Origin: Fulvimonas sp. R45
Lineage (GTDB): Bacteria; Pseudomonadota; Gammaproteobacteria; Xanthomonadales; Rhodanobacteraceae
DNA length: 64,000 nucleotides
Assembly: GCF_030504985.1 (NCBI RefSeq)
Contig: NZ_JASERU010000004.1
Span: 62,001-126,000 of the forward strand
Reading direction: 5' to 3'
Shown: in pieces, positions 1 through 8,997 of the stretch
Position numbering within the stretch: the first letter of the stretch is position 1
How the letters are laid out: each line of letters starts with the position of its first letter
Made by a program: the position numbers and the translations under genes
The notes under the pieces: generated by a model
Databases searched by the model: none
Seen by the model: only the letters and a program-made list of their open reading frames with translations
What the model was told of the DNA's origin: nothing

Positions 1-285
1 GGCACAGCCGTGCTGCGTCCTGATGACGCGCACGAGAAGTTTCGGAGTCGTTCCCCCTGCTTGACGAGTCCTGCCCGTTCCGTGCTGCTTGCGTCAAACG
101 TCCGGCGAGTTTATCACGCGGAACTGGCTGGGGGCTAAATGAAAATGCCCCTTGGCCGATATAGAGGGGTTTGACCTCCGGTTTTCGCAAGGCGCTACGA
201 AAAACTGCAAACCCCGGGTGAAAAGGGTTTTCACGGCGATACTGCGCCCTTTTCATGCGGTTGCCGAAAAGGGTGTGCTGGCGCC
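1..285. other. Intergenic stretch with two short AT-rich hairpins
   Basis: No convincing gene is seen here. Two perfect inverted repeats stand out against the GC-rich background: GTGAAAA/TTTTCAC (218-224 and 228-234) and CCCTTTTC/GAAAAGGG (247-254 and 266-273). They lie just past the stop of the minus-strand permease and could help end its transcript, but neither is followed by a clean T-run. The first 120 bases may belong to the leader of a gene outside the window. Confidence 0.35.
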
Positions 286-2127
286 TCAATGGAACATGAG
301 GTTGATCGCCACCAGGGTAATGGCCAGCACCAGCAGGGTCAGCGGCAGGCCGGCGCGCAGGAAATCCTTGCCTTTGTAGCCACCGGGGCCGGTGACCATC
401 ATCAGCGCGGGATGGCCGGAACTGATCAGGAAGGTGTTGGACGAAGACACCGCCACGATCAGCGCATAGGCGGACGGGTTGCCGCCGGTGGCCACGGCCA
501 CGCTGATCGCCACGGGCACCATCATCACGGTGGCGCCCACGTTGGACATCACCTGCGAGAACAGCAGGGTGAGCACCGCCAGCGCCAGCTGCAGGATCCA
601 CGGCGAGGCCCCGCCCATGTGCGCCAGCACCTCCTGCGCCAGCCAGGCGGCAGTGCCGGTGGAGTCCATCGACCAGCCCAGCGGGATCAGGCAGGCGGTG
701 ACGAAGATGGTCTTCCAGTTGATCGCCTTGTAGGCCTCGTCCATGTTCAGCACGCCGGAGAGCAGCATGCCGATGGCGCCGGTCATCATGGCGATGGACA
801 GGTCGAGGTGGGTGAACAGGGCCAGGCACTTGGCGGTTAGGAAGAAGCCCACGGCCTGCCAGATCTTGTTGGGCCGCTGTTCCTCGCGCGGAATGTCGGT
901 GACTACCACCAGGTCGCGGTCCTCGGCGGTCTGCGCCAGCTCGCGCCAGCTCGAATGCAGCACCAGGGTGTCGCCGGGGCGCAGGCTCACCGAACGCACG
1001 TCGTCGCGGTACACGTGGTCGCCGCGGGTCACCGCCAGCACCGAGATGCCGTGGCGCTTGCGCAGACGCAGGTCGCCGACGGTCTGCTTGATGAAGCGCG
1101 AGCCGGGCGGGATCACCGCCTCGGAAATGCCCGCCCGGCTGGGGTTGAACAGTTCGCCGAGTTGGCGCATGCGCGGCGACAGGCGGCACAGCTGGTTGTT
1201 GGCGAACTGGTTGATCTGCTCGCGCGGGCCCAGCACGCCCAGGACCGAGCCTACCCAGATCACGTGGTCCACCGGCGGCGCCATGCGCGCCTCGTTGCCG
1301 CTCTTGATGGCCAGGATCAGCGGCGCGCCGTGCAACTGCTCGGCCTCGCCGATGCTCATGCCCACCAGCGGGCTTTCCGCGGTGACGGTGAGTTCGGCGG
1401 CCTCGCCCACGATGCCGTAGGTTTCGGCGAAATAGCTCTCGGTGCGACCGGGGGTCACCTTCTGCCGTGCGTCCTCGCGCTCGGGCAGCAGCTTGCGGGT
1501 GAACAGCCAGAAGAACGCCACGCCGGCCACCGCCAGCGCCAGGCCCACCGGGGTCACGCTGAACAGCCCGAACTTGGGGATCGTCTGCGCGCCCGGCGGC
1601 AGGTTGTTGTTGGCGCTGGCGATCAGGTCGTTGAGCACGATCAGCGGGGAGTTCGCGATCAGCGTCGTGTTGGTGGCGGTGAGGATGCAGAACGCCATCG
1701 GCAGCAGCAGCCGCGAGATCGGCACGCCGGTGCGCGCGGACAGGCGGCTGGTCACCGGGATCATCAGCGCCGCCAGCGCCTGGCTGGGGATCACCGCACT
1801 GAACAGGCTGGTGACCGAGTTGATCACCACGCCCAGCCGCGATTCCTTGCCGCGCGCCATGTGCATCACGAAGCGGGCGGTGAGGCTGAGCACGCCGGCG
1901 CGGTCCAGTCCCTCGCCCATGATCATGATCGCGATGATGGCGATCACCGCGTTGCCGGCGAAACCGTTGAACACGCGGTCGGCGGGGATCAGCCCGGTCA
2001 GGCCGATGGCCACCACCACCAGCAGCGCCACCATGTCGGCGCGGATCCATTCCAGCACCAGCATGAGCATGGTGAAGACCACCAGCCCCAGCACCAGCAT
2101 CATGTCGGGGGTAAGCGTCAGCCCCAC
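286..2127 (-). CDS. SLC13-family permease with two TrkA-C (RCK_C) domains
   Basis: Predicted inner-membrane transporter of 613 residues in the divalent anion:Na+ symporter (SLC13/DASS) superfamily. Hydrophobic blocks fill roughly residues 1-210 and 430-613. The soluble middle (about 235-420) holds two beta-rich repeats of the TrkA-C/RCK_C type, for example around ESPLVGMSIGEAE and PPGSRFIKQTVGDL. This split layout is typical of the SLC13 permeases annotated as putative sulfur, dicarboxylate or silicate/arsenite transporters. RCK_C domains usually bind a ligand that gates transport. The longest frame opens with GTG at 2127; ATG codons at 2103 and 2100 would remove about nine residues. The substrate cannot be told from sequence, and no metabolic neighbour suggests one. 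Confidence 0.85.
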   Translation of the reverse strand: MGLTLTPDMMLVLGLVVFTMLMLVLEWIRADMVALLVVVAIGLTGLIPADRVFNGFAGNAVIAIIAIMIMGEGLDRAGVLSLTARFVMHMARGKESRLGVVINSVTSLFSAVIPSQALAALMIPVTSRLSARTGVPISRLLLPMAFCILTATNTTLIANSPLIVLNDLIASANNNLPPGAQTIPKFGLFSVTPVGLALAVAGVAFFWLFTRKLLPEREDARQKVTPGRTESYFAETYGIVGEAAELTVTAESPLVGMSIGEAEQLHGAPLILAIKSGNEARMAPPVDHVIWVGSVLGVLGPREQINQFANNQLCRLSPRMRQLGELFNPSRAGISEAVIPPGSRFIKQTVGDLRLRKRHGISVLAVTRGDHVYRDDVRSVSLRPGDTLVLHSSWRELAQTAEDRDLVVVTDIPREEQRPNKIWQAVGFFLTAKCLALFTHLDLSIAMMTGAIGMLLSGVLNMDEAYKAINWKTIFVTACLIPLGWSMDSTGTAAWLAQEVLAHMGGASPWILQLALAVLTLLFSQVMSNVGATVMMVPVAISVAVATGGNPSAYALIVAVSSSNTFLISSGHPALMMVTGPGGYKGKDFLRAGLPLTLLVLAITLVAINLMFH

Positions 2128-2310
2128 TAGCGGTCGTCCCGGCTGGGCGGGCGGTCAGGTTGGATGCGGATGGGCAGTGGAAGATTCACGCTGCGGCAGC
2201 TCGGTCCCCGTTTGCCCGCAAGTATAAGCGGCTTGTCGCACGGGCCGGTGAACACATGGCATATCCATGGTCCGCCGCTTTGCGCTTCTCCCAATGATGA
2301 CGGGCCGCAG

Positions 2311-2410
2311 CCTTCCTCTCCGAGTGCAGGGGAGGAGGGGTAGGCAACCTTGCGGCCAGGTTGGGTTGACCCCCTCCCAACCTCCCCCTGCAAGCAGGGG
2401 GAGGAGCCGG
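2311..2410. repeat. GC-rich palindromic intergenic repeat (CTCCCCTGC family), copy 1
   Basis: Two GGGGAGG-type arms, one imperfect (around 2316-2340) and one palindromic (CCTCCCCCTGC/GCAGGGGGAGG around 2381-2404), flank a spacer containing GGGGTAGGCAACCTTGCG. The spacer recurs almost unchanged at 2634-2665. The same family appears at 2601, 34918 and 38978, so this is a dispersed BIME-like repeat rather than coding DNA. Confidence 0.7.
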
Positions 2411-2447
2411 AGCGTTGCGAGGTTGGGTCTGGCGGAGCAGCTTTTAC

Positions 2448-2571
2448 GCACCCGCACCCGCACCCGCACCCGCACCCGCACCCGTACCCGCACCCCGTAC
2501 CCGCACCCCGCACCCCGCACCCCGCACCCCGCACCCCGCACCCAGCACCCAGCACCCAGCACCCAGCACCC
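2448..2571. repeat. Tandem GCACCC hexamer/heptamer microsatellite
   Basis: Six GCACCC hexamers (2448-2483) are followed by a mixed block with GTACCC variants (2484-2502), five GCACCCC heptamers (2503-2537), one more GCACCC and four AGCACCC heptamers (2544-2571). The unit changes length and sequence along the array, which suggests stepwise slippage. No gene covers it: it lies between the permease start and the trmB stop, embedded in palindromic repeats. Open frames across it (Arg-Thr, His-Pro or Gly-Ala runs) are by-products of the repeat. Confidence 0.9.
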
Positions 2572-2600
2572 AGCGCGCGGAGGGCAACGAGGCTGTTGCC

Positions 2601-2710
2601 CCCTCCCCTGCGTGCAGGGGAGGGCTGGGAAGGGGTAGGCAACCTCGCGACCAGTTCGGTTTGACCCCACTCCCAACCTCCCCCAGCACGCAAGGGAGGG
2701 ACTGGAGCAT
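2601..2710. repeat. GC-rich palindromic intergenic repeat (CTCCCCTGC family), copy 2
   Basis: A perfect CCCTCCCCTGC/GCAGGGGAGGG palindrome near 2601-2623 is followed by a spacer with GGGGTAGGCAACC and a degenerate second palindrome ending just before the trmB stop codon. It is the sister of the copy at 2311-2410; the microsatellite sits between the two. Confidence 0.7.
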
Positions 2711-2717
2711 TGCATGG

Positions 2718-3413
2718 TCAGGCGCGGCGGTAGAGCAGGTCCCGCACGCCGTGGCCCAGCTTCAGCCCGCGTCGCTCGAAGTGGGTCTCGATGCGCCATG
2801 CCGGTTTCTCGGCGTACTGGCCGGGGGCGATGGCGTTGCGCCAGGCCGGCGCGGCCTCCATCACCTCCAGCATGTGCTCGGCATAGGGCTGCCAGTCGGT
2901 GGCCAGGTGCAGCAAGCCGCCGGGGACCGTGCGCGAGGCGAGCAGGGCGACGAATTCCGGCTGGATGATGCGGCGCTTGTTGTGGCGTTTCTTGTGCCAG
3001 GGGTCGGGGAACCAGATGCGCGCCTCGGCCAGCGTGCCGGGGACGATCTCGTGTTCCAGCACCTCCACCGCGTCGTGCTTGTAGAGGCGCACGTTGGCGG
3101 CGTCGCGCGCGGCCAGCGCGTTCATCAGCCGGCCCACGCCGGGGCCGTGCACTTCCACGCCCAGGTAGTCGCGCGCCGGGTCGTGCTCGCTGGCCCAGGC
3201 CAGCGCCTCGCCGTTGCCGAAGCCGATCTCCAGCACCAGTGGCGCCTGCCGTCCGAAGAGGGTGGCATGGTCCTGCGCGGCGCCCGTGTAGTCGATGCCG
3301 TAGCGGGCCCAGTGTTCGTCGAAGGCGCGCTGCTGGGCGGGCGTCATGCGGCCTTCGCGCAGCACGAAGCTGCGGATGCGGCGGAGGTGTCCGGAGGGAG
3401 TGTCGTCGGTCAT
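2718..3413 (-). CDS. trmB: tRNA (guanine-N7-)-methyltransferase TrmB
   Basis: SAM-dependent enzyme that methylates N7 of G46 in the variable loop of tRNAs. The 231-residue protein has the class I methyltransferase glycine-rich SAM motif LEIGFGNGE near residue 61 and the TrmB signature [14 protein letters not shown] near residue 134, followed by [14 protein letters not shown]. The length is normal. The ATG at 3413 lies 175 bp downstream of the thiG stop on the same strand. The order thiS-thiG-trmB is common in Xanthomonadales, so the three may share a transcript, although palindromic repeats sit between thiG and trmB. Confidence 0.95.
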   Translation of the reverse strand: MTDDTPSGHLRRIRSFVLREGRMTPAQQRAFDEHWARYGIDYTGAAQDHATLFGRQAPLVLEIGFGNGEALAWASEHDPARDYLGVEVHGPGVGRLMNALAARDAANVRLYKHDAVEVLEHEIVPGTLAEARIWFPDPWHKKRHNKRRIIQPEFVALLASRTVPGGLLHLATDWQPYAEHMLEVMEAAPAWRNAIAPGQYAEKPAWRIETHFERRGLKLGHGVRDLLYRRA

Positions 3414-3438
3414 GTCAGGCGAAACGCGTCGAGTGAAT

Positions 3439-3575
3439 CCCTCTCCCTTCGGGAGAGGGGGCCGGCAGGCGGGTGAGGGTGCGGGCGGAGCGAATTATGG
3501 ATGGCTTGCGCAAGACTTCGGCCGCGTACTGCAACCGAACCCTCACCCCCGACCCCTCTCCCACAGGGAGAGGGG
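3439..3575. repeat. Paired CCCTCTCCC palindromes between thiG and trmB
   Basis: CCCTCTCCC-TTC-GGGAGAGGG (3439-3459) and CCCCTCTCCC-ACA-GGGAGAGGGG (3553-3575) are two perfect hairpins about 95 bp apart. The spacer carries the GGTGAGGGTGCGGGCGG / ACCCTCACCCC flanks usual for this repeat. The type is widespread between genes in Xanthomonadales genomes. It could act as an mRNA-stabilising or attenuating structure within the thiG-trmB transcript. Confidence 0.8.
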
Positions 3576-3588
3576 AGAAAGCAGCGAA

Positions 3589-4389
3589 TCAGCCGATGGT
3601 GCCGTCGAGCGGGCTGGAGGCCGAGGCGTAGCGCTTGCGCGGGATGCGGCCGGCCTTGAACGCGGCGCGGCCGGCCTGGATCGCCAGCTTCATCGCGTGC
3701 GCCATCAGCACCGGATCCTTTGCGCCGGCGATGGCGGTGTTCATCAGCACGCCGTCGCAGCCCAGCTCCATCGCCACCGCCGCGTCGGAGGCGGTGCCCA
3801 CGCCGGCGTCGACGATGACCGGCACCTTCGCGTTCTCCACGATCTCCAGCAGGTTGTAGCGGTTCTGGATGCCCAGGCCCGAGCCGATCGGCGCGGCCAG
3901 CGGCATCACCGCCACACAGCCGATCTCCTCCAGTTTCTTGGCCAGGATCGGGTCGTCGCTGGTGTACACCATCACCTCGAAGCCGTCGGCCACCAGCGTC
4001 TCGGCGGCCTTGAGGGTTTCCACCACGTCGGGGAACAGGGTCTTCGCGTCGCCCAGTACTTCCAGCTTCACCAGGGCATGGCCGTCCAGCAGCTCGCGCG
4101 CCAGCTTGCAGGTGCGCACGGCGTCGACGGCGTTGTAGCAGCCGGCGGTGTTCGGCAGCAGGGTGAACTGGTCCGGCGGCAGCGCGTCGAGCAGGCTGGG
4201 CGCGTTCGCGTCCTGGCCGATGTTCACGCGCCGGATCGCCACCGTGACGATTTCCGCGCCGGCGGCCTGCGATGCCGCGCGGGTCTCGTCGAAGTCCCGG
4301 TACTTGCCGGTGCCGGTGAGCAGGCGCGAGGCGTAGGGCTTGCCGGCGATGACCAGCGGGTCGGCGATGTCGATGGGCTTGAGGTTCAT
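3589..4389 (-). CDS. thiG: Thiazole synthase ThiG
   Basis: Forms the thiazole phosphate moiety of thiamine from 1-deoxy-D-xylulose 5-phosphate, dehydroglycine and sulfur delivered on ThiS thiocarboxylate. The 266-residue protein is full length for the family. It shows the (beta/alpha)8 landmarks [40 protein letters not shown] (expected Schiff-base lysine strand), [41 protein letters not shown] and a basic C-terminus. It follows thiS with an 87-bp gap on the same strand, consistent with co-expression. No TPP riboswitch-like sequence is recognisable upstream. Confidence 0.96.
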   Translation of the reverse strand: MNLKPIDIADPLVIAGKPYASRLLTGTGKYRDFDETRAASQAAGAEIVTVAIRRVNIGQDANAPSLLDALPPDQFTLLPNTAGCYNAVDAVRTCKLARELLDGHALVKLEVLGDAKTLFPDVVETLKAAETLVADGFEVMVYTSDDPILAKKLEEIGCVAVMPLAAPIGSGLGIQNRYNLLEIVENAKVPVIVDAGVGTASDAAVAMELGCDGVLMNTAIAGAKDPVLMAHAMKLAIQAGRAAFKAGRIPRKRYASASSPLDGTIG

Positions 4390-4476
4390 GGGAAAGCCGG
4401 TTTTGAAGAAGCGGCCGCTGCGCGGCCGGAACGGTGCGCCAGGTCGTGCCGTTGGCCAGGCATCGACCGGGCGCGC

Positions 4477-4677
4477 TTACCCGCCGCCGATGGCGTGGAC
4501 GATCTCGACGTGGTCGCCCTCGGCCAGCACGTGTTCCGGGTGGCGGCTGCGCGGCACGATCTCGTGGTTCACCTCCACCGCCACGCGGCGGCCGGCATAA
4601 CCGGCCGCTTCCAGCAACCGGGCGAGCGTGGTGGCGGGGGCGCAAACGTGCGGCTGGCCGTTGAGCTTGATCTGCAT
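4477..4677 (-). CDS. thiS: Sulfur carrier protein ThiS
   Basis: Ubiquitin-like small protein (66 residues) whose C-terminal glycine is adenylated and then thiocarboxylated to donate sulfur for thiazole synthesis. It starts MQIKLNGQ, has the beta-grasp pattern VAVEVNHEIVPRSRH, and ends in the required Gly-Gly terminus (AIGGG). The ATG at 4677 is chosen because the family begins exactly there; the open frame continues upstream to 4701 without homology. ThiG is next downstream. The adenylating partner (ThiF/MoeB) is not in the window. Confidence 0.95.
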   Translation of the reverse strand: MQIKLNGQPHVCAPATTLARLLEAAGYAGRRVAVEVNHEIVPRSRHPEHVLAEGDHVEIVHAIGGG

Positions 4678-4737
4678 GCGGCCATTGTAGCGGCATGCCA
4701 CCGCAGGCGCCGGTGAATGCCGTGCATGCGCGGGCTT

Positions 4738-6897
4738 CTAGTGCTCCCGGTATGCGGGCGCCTTGCGCGCGGGCGCCGCATTGTTGCCGCGACGCGGCGC
4801 TTCCGCCGGGCGGGACGGCTGGTAGCGAGGCATCGCCGGCGGGGAGGCGCGCTGGAGTTCCGGCTGCGGCCGCCAGGCCGGGCGCGGCGCGGGCTCGCGC
4901 ATGGGCTCGATCCGCGGCGGCTGGCGGAACACCGGGCGGACCGGCTCGGCGCGCGTGTAGGAAGGCGCTGGCGGCGCCTGCCGCAGGCGCTCGAAGTGCG
5001 GCGGTTGCGGCAGCATGGGCGCGCGTTCGTCGCGGTGTCCGGCCGGCGGACGGTAGGCGGTGGGGCCGCCGATGAAACTGACGCCCGGCCGCAGGCCGCC
5101 CTGCGTGGGCGGCCTGCGCTCGATGCGCGCGGTCTCGCCCGGGCGCCAGCCGCGATCCTGCGGCGAGGGATGCGCGAAGCGCGCGGAGGGAAGCTCGCCC
5201 GGGCGTAATGGTTCAGCCCGTTCGAAGCGTGGAGCCACCGGCAGGCGGCCGGCCGCGATGGGGTGGACCGTGTCATGCCAGGCGCCGGCCGGCCGCGCCG
5301 GCGGCCGGCCGGCCGCAGGAGGCGCCGCACCGCGATGGCCCAGCACGCGGACGTTGGTGAAGGGGGCTGCCGGTCCGCGTTCGCCGCGCATGGCGGCGTG
5401 CGTCGCGGCCGCGAGCGCGGCGGGCGGCGGGGTGTGCGCCACCACGGCGCGACGGAACCCGGCGACCGGCAACGTCCGCGCATGCGGCGCGCGCCATGCG
5501 GTCGACGCGCGCGGCTCGGGGCGCGGCATGCCGACGCCGCGCGTCAGCACCGGCGCGGCGGCGAGCGTGCGCGGATCCACGTGCAGGCGCCCATGCGGCA
5601 CGCGCTCGCCGCTGGCGAAGGCACGGCCCGGCATCGCGGTGAAGCCGCGCGTGCGGTCGCGGTCGACGTAGCGGCCGTCGCGCGGCGGGCGGCCTGCACG
5701 ATACCAGCGGTAATGGTTGTCGATGTCGTTGATGATGGTGGTGCGGTTGTAGATGTTGCGCACGCGGATGTTGGTGATGTTGACGCGCTGGTAGTACGCG
5801 CGGTCGCAGCGGTACCACGGGTTGTAGACCTCGCCCGGGCCCAGCGGGAACCAGCCCACCGGCGCGGGGCCGAAGCCGAGAGATACCCGCCAGCCGGCGC
5901 CGCCGACGAAGGCGACCAGCGCCGGCGCGTACACCGGGCGGACCATTGCCGGGCCCGGGATCCAGCCCCAGGCGCCGCCGATCCAGGCCCAGCGGCCGTA
6001 GTGGTAGGGCGCGAAGCCCCACGGCGAGTCGTCCACCCAGGTCCAGCCCCACGGCGCGATCCAGGCCCAGTGGCCGTCACGGTACGGCGCCCAGTCCGCC
6101 GCCACGTCGCGCGGATACCAGACTTCGCCGTAGCCGGGGTCGCTGCGCCAGTCGCCGTAGTCGTCCAGGTCCTGGTAGCCGACCACGTCGGTGGAGACGT
6201 AGCGGCTCGTGGCGGACTGCGCGTAGCGGCGGTCGCGCCCGGTGCACCAGGCGTCGAAGGCGTCGCCGCCGCCGAGGTCGGCGATCGACACCATGCCCAG
6301 CGAGGCGTCGTCGAACCGGTAGCTGCGGCCGGCGAACACGTCGTGCCGGGCGCCGTTCTCGCCGTACACGGTGGCCTGGCCGTCGAACACCTCGACGCGG
6401 GTGCCGTTGCCGTCCCCGTCCACGTCCACCCGGTAGGTGCCCGGGCTGTTCACCACCAGCGCCACGGTGGGGGTGTCGATCTCGTAGCTCTGGCCGGGGT
6501 CGAGGCGGCGCACGCCGAGGTTCAGGGTGCCGCGGGTCAGTTCCAGCTGGGCAAGGTTGTCGTCGAGGTTGAGCAGGCCGACGTCGGTGTCGCCGGCCAT
6601 GCGCAGGCTACCGCCGCCCAGCTCCAGCTCGGCGCGCGCACCGTCGCCGGTGGACAGGCGGTCGCCGGTGGTCAGCGGCCGGTTGACGTCGGCGCTGCCC
6701 CAGTCCTGCGCGCCCGCCGGCTGGAAGCCGAGGTCGCCGGCGACGTAGGACAGTCGCGCCACCCGGTCCGGCGGGGCGGCGCCGGTGTCGTCGGCGGACT
6801 GCGCCCGGCCCGGCCCGGCCGCGAGGCCGAGCAGGAGCAGCCCGGCCAGGGCAAGCCAGTGGCGGCGGGAGACGAACCGTTCGGTGAAGACGCGCAT
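4738..6897 (-). CDS. Exported FecR-domain / DUF6600-like protein with YXWIAPWGW repeats and Pro/Arg-rich tail
   Basis: A 719-residue protein with a signal peptide (RRHWLALAGLLLLGLAAGPGRAQS), then a FecR-like beta domain (about 45-210; LSYVAGDLGFQPAG, GDRLSTGDGARAELELGGGSLRMAGDTDV). A Trp/Tyr-rich segment (about 255-350) carries repeats such as HWAWIAPWGWTWVDDSPWGFAPYHYGRWAW, matching the DUF6600 family. The last 300 residues are low-complexity Pro/Arg/Ala and probably disordered. No sigma or anti-sigma partner is adjacent, so a classical FecR signalling role is unsupported; a cell-envelope role is the safer reading. Function is unknown. A convergent tRNA-independent 184-bp gap separates its start from tRNA-Gly. 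Confidence 0.8.
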   Translation of the reverse strand: MRVFTERFVSRRHWLALAGLLLLGLAAGPGRAQSADDTGAAPPDRVARLSYVAGDLGFQPAGAQDWGSADVNRPLTTGDRLSTGDGARAELELGGGSLRMAGDTDVGLLNLDDNLAQLELTRGTLNLGVRRLDPGQSYEIDTPTVALVVNSPGTYRVDVDGDGNGTRVEVFDGQATVYGENGARHDVFAGRSYRFDDASLGMVSIADLGGGDAFDAWCTGRDRRYAQSATSRYVSTDVVGYQDLDDYGDWRSDPGYGEVWYPRDVAADWAPYRDGHWAWIAPWGWTWVDDSPWGFAPYHYGRWAWIGGAWGWIPGPAMVRPVYAPALVAFVGGAGWRVSLGFGPAPVGWFPLGPGEVYNPWYRCDRAYYQRVNITNIRVRNIYNRTTIINDIDNHYRWYRAGRPPRDGRYVDRDRTRGFTAMPGRAFASGERVPHGRLHVDPRTLAAAPVLTRGVGMPRPEPRASTAWRAPHARTLPVAGFRRAVVAHTPPPAALAAATHAAMRGERGPAAPFTNVRVLGHRGAAPPAAGRPPARPAGAWHDTVHPIAAGRLPVAPRFERAEPLRPGELPSARFAHPSPQDRGWRPGETARIERRPPTQGGLRPGVSFIGGPTAYRPPAGHRDERAPMLPQPPHFERLRQAPPAPSYTRAEPVRPVFRQPPRIEPMREPAPRPAWRPQPELQRASPPAMPRYQPSRPAEAPRRGNNAAPARKAPAYREH

Positions 6898-7081
6898 GGG
6901 ATCCTCCGCGGGCCACGACGTGCATCGACGGACCGATTATGCGCACGCCGCGGATCAGGACTTGCTTAGTTTCCCTGCCGTCCGCGCCGGCGGTTCAGCC
7001 GGCGGATATCCGGCGCTGGGCGACGATTCATGCCGACCGGTTCCCTGCGCGCGCATCGCCCTGCTACCATCCGCCGGCGAC

Positions 7082-7155
7082 GCGGGTGTAGCTCAATGGT
7101 AGAGCTGTAGCTTCCCAAGCTACTGACGAGGGTTCGATTCCCTTCACCCGCTCCA
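7082..7155 (+). tRNA. tRNA-Gly (anticodon CCC)
   Basis: A complete 74-nt cloverleaf: acceptor GCGGGTG pairs with CACCCGC, the D-arm is GCTC-AATGGTA-GAGC, the anticodon arm GTAGC-TTCCCAA-GCTAC gives anticodon CCC (reads GGG), and the T-arm contains GGTTCGATTCC. Discriminator U73 is typical of bacterial tRNA-Gly, and the 3' CCA is encoded. A weak TACCAT -10-like element lies about 14 bp upstream. Confidence 0.97.
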
Positions 7156-7234
7156 GTTTTCCCGCCGCCGCCGCACCGGCGTCGGCACGACCGGCCCGCT
7201 CCCCACGGGCCACCCGACCACCAGCCGCAAGCGT

Positions 7235-7708
7235 GTGCCGATGACCGCAGACGTGATCACCCTCGGTTGGCGGGAACGGGTCGCCCTGCCTCGGCTCGGC
7301 ATCGAGCGGCTGCGGGCCAAGCTCGACACCGGTGCGCGTTCCAGCGCGCTGCACGTGGACTCCCTCGACGTGTTCGAACGCGACGGCGTCACCTGGCTGC
7401 GCTTCGGCGTGGGCCTGGGCCGGAGCGCGCGCCGCGTGGCGGCCTGCGAGGCGCCGGCGCTGGGCCGGCGCGCGGTGACCGACAGTGGCGGCCATCGCGA
7501 CGAACGCTGGTTCATCCGCAGCCGCATCGTGCTGGCCGGGCGTGCCTTCGAGGCCGAGATCGGCCTGGCGGACCGGCGCGGCATGCTGTTCCCGCTGTTG
7601 CTCGGGCGCACCGCGCTCGGTGGCCGGTTCAGGGTGGACCCGGCGTTGTCCTACGCGGCGGTGACGCCGGGACATGGATCAGCCGTCGCACTTTCCTTCC
7701 CGGGATGA
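7235..7708 (+). CDS. RimK-associated retropepsin-like / ATP-dependent zinc protease family protein
   Basis: A 157-residue protein of the COG4067 / PF05618 family, whose members usually sit beside RimK-type ligases. It shows the diagnostic aspartic-protease-like motif AKLDTGARSSALH near residue 29, and RGMLFPLLLGRTALGGRFRVDPALSY near the C-terminus. In Pseudomonas the equivalent protein (RimB) belongs to the rimABK system that controls glutamylation of ribosomal protein S6; I recall a proposed role counteracting RimK. Here rimK is two genes downstream on the same strand. GTG at 7235 opens the frame; ATG at 7241 is an equally good start. Confidence 0.85.
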   Translation: MPMTADVITLGWRERVALPRLGIERLRAKLDTGARSSALHVDSLDVFERDGVTWLRFGVGLGRSARRVAACEAPALGRRAVTDSGGHRDERWFIRSRIVLAGRAFEAEIGLADRRGMLFPLLLGRTALGGRFRVDPALSYAAVTPGHGSAVALSFPG

Positions 7709-7782
7709 GCCGGTAGTCGTGCACGCCGATTCCTGTCGCTGCATGTATAAGCTTGGATTACTCAATGGCATGGAGAAAAGCG

Positions 7783-8058
7783 ATGAAACGAGGGATTGTC
7801 CTTGCGGCCGGCCTGGCGCTGGCGTTCGCTGCGGCGGCATCCGACAGTGTGCGCTTCGGAAACCAGCTGGTGGTACTCGGGGACGCGGAGGCGCACGTGC
7901 TGAAAGTGGCGGGCCGGCTCAGCCTGCGCGCCGACGTGCAGAACCAGTACGGGGCCGTGGTCGGCCATCGGCTGGATTACGACGTAGGCAACAAGACAGT
8001 ATCCATCTATGTCGGTCAGGATGGACGCGTGACGAAGATCGCCGAAACGTACAACTGA
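7783..8058 (+). CDS. Small exported DUF2845-like protein
   Basis: A 91-residue protein with a short signal peptide (MKRGIVLAAGLALAFAAAAS) followed by FGNQLVVLGDAEAHVLKVAGR, which resembles the start of DUF2845 domains (glycine, then GDS/GDA, then a KVxxxAG run). The C-terminal half forms short strands (RLDYDVGNKTVSIYV, GRVTKIAETYN). The start at 7783 is chosen because a purine-rich GGAGAAAAG lies just upstream and the signal peptide begins there. It lies between the RimK-associated protease and rimK. Its role in that pathway, if any, is unknown, since the product should be periplasmic. Confidence 0.75.
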   Translation: MKRGIVLAAGLALAFAAAASDSVRFGNQLVVLGDAEAHVLKVAGRLSLRADVQNQYGAVVGHRLDYDVGNKTVSIYVGQDGRVTKIAETYN

Positions 8059-8095
8059 GCCGTAACGGTCCAACAGCCCCGCTTCCACCGACGCC

Positions 8096-8974
8096 ATGAA
8101 GATCGCCATCCTCTCGCGCAATGCGCGGCTGTATTCCACGCGCCGGCTGGTCGAGGCGGCGCGCGCGCGCGACCACGTGGTGCGCGTGCTCGACCCGTTG
8201 CGCTGCTACGTGCGCATCGCGCCGGAGGCGGTGGAGATCCGCTACAAGGGCAAGCCGCTGCGCGACATCGACGCGGCGATCCCGCGCATCGGCAGCACCA
8301 GCACGTTCTACGGCACCGCGGTGCTGCGCCAGCTGGAGATGATGGGCGTGTACACGCCCAACCCGTCCGACGCGGTGCTGCGCGCGCGGGACAAGCTGCG
8401 CTGCCTGCAGATCCTCGCCGCGCAGGGCATCGCCATGCCGGTGACGGTGTTCGGCGACAACCCGGACGACACCGACGACGTGCTGGCGATGCTCGGCGAC
8501 CCGCCGCACGTGATCAAGCTCAACGAGGGTAGCCAGGGCACCGGCGTGGTGCTGGCGGAAAAGCGCAGCGCCTCGCAGAGCGTGGTGGAAGCCTTCCGCG
8601 GCCTGTACGCCAACTTCCTGGTGCAGGAGTTCATCGCCGAGGCGAAGGGCTGCGACCTGCGCTGCTTCGTGGTCGGCGGCAAGGTGGTGGCGGCGATGCA
8701 GCGCGAGGCCAGTCCCGGCGACTTCCGCGCCAACCTGCACCGTGGCGGCAGCGCGAGCGCGGCCGACCTCAGCGCGGCGGAGAAGCGCATCGCGGTACGC
8801 GCCGCCGGGGCGCTGGGCCTGGGCATCGCCGGCGTGGACCTGCTGCGTTCCCGGCGCGGCCCGCTGGTGCTGGAGGTGAACGCCTCGCCGGGCCTGGAGG
8901 GCATCGAGGCCGCCACCAGCGTGGACGTGTCCACCTGCATCATCCGCCACCTGGAGCGGCACGCCGCGAAGTAG
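8096..8974 (+). CDS. rimK: RimK, ribosomal protein S6--L-glutamate ligase (ATP-grasp)
   Basis: ATP-dependent ligase that adds glutamates to the C-terminus of ribosomal protein S6. The 292-residue protein shows RimK N-terminal features ([43 protein letters not shown]) and ATP-grasp motifs: [14 protein letters not shown] (about 140-153), [21 protein letters not shown], and the metal-binding [15 protein letters not shown] near the end. The ATG at 8096 follows the DUF2845-like gene by 37 bp, and a RimK-associated protease lies upstream, so the three genes probably form one operon. Confidence 0.95.
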   Translation: MKIAILSRNARLYSTRRLVEAARARDHVVRVLDPLRCYVRIAPEAVEIRYKGKPLRDIDAAIPRIGSTSTFYGTAVLRQLEMMGVYTPNPSDAVLRARDKLRCLQILAAQGIAMPVTVFGDNPDDTDDVLAMLGDPPHVIKLNEGSQGTGVVLAEKRSASQSVVEAFRGLYANFLVQEFIAEAKGCDLRCFVVGGKVVAAMQREASPGDFRANLHRGGSASAADLSAAEKRIAVRAAGALGLGIAGVDLLRSRRGPLVLEVNASPGLEGIEAATSVDVSTCIIRHLERHAAK

Positions 8975-8997
8975 CGTGCGGCCGTTCGCATTCTCCA

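Noticed and set aside
152-379. A 75-residue plus-strand ORF at the left edge
   Set aside because: It overlaps the 3' end of the permease antisense, has no ribosome site, and its sequence has no recognisable features.
2448-2571. CRISPR-like direct repeats
   Set aside because: Units are 6-7 bp with no unique spacers, and no cas genes are in the window. This is a microsatellite.
4390-4476. A TPP riboswitch near thiS-thiG
   Set aside because: The conserved CTGAGA and ACCTGAT elements of the THI box are absent both here and upstream of thiS.
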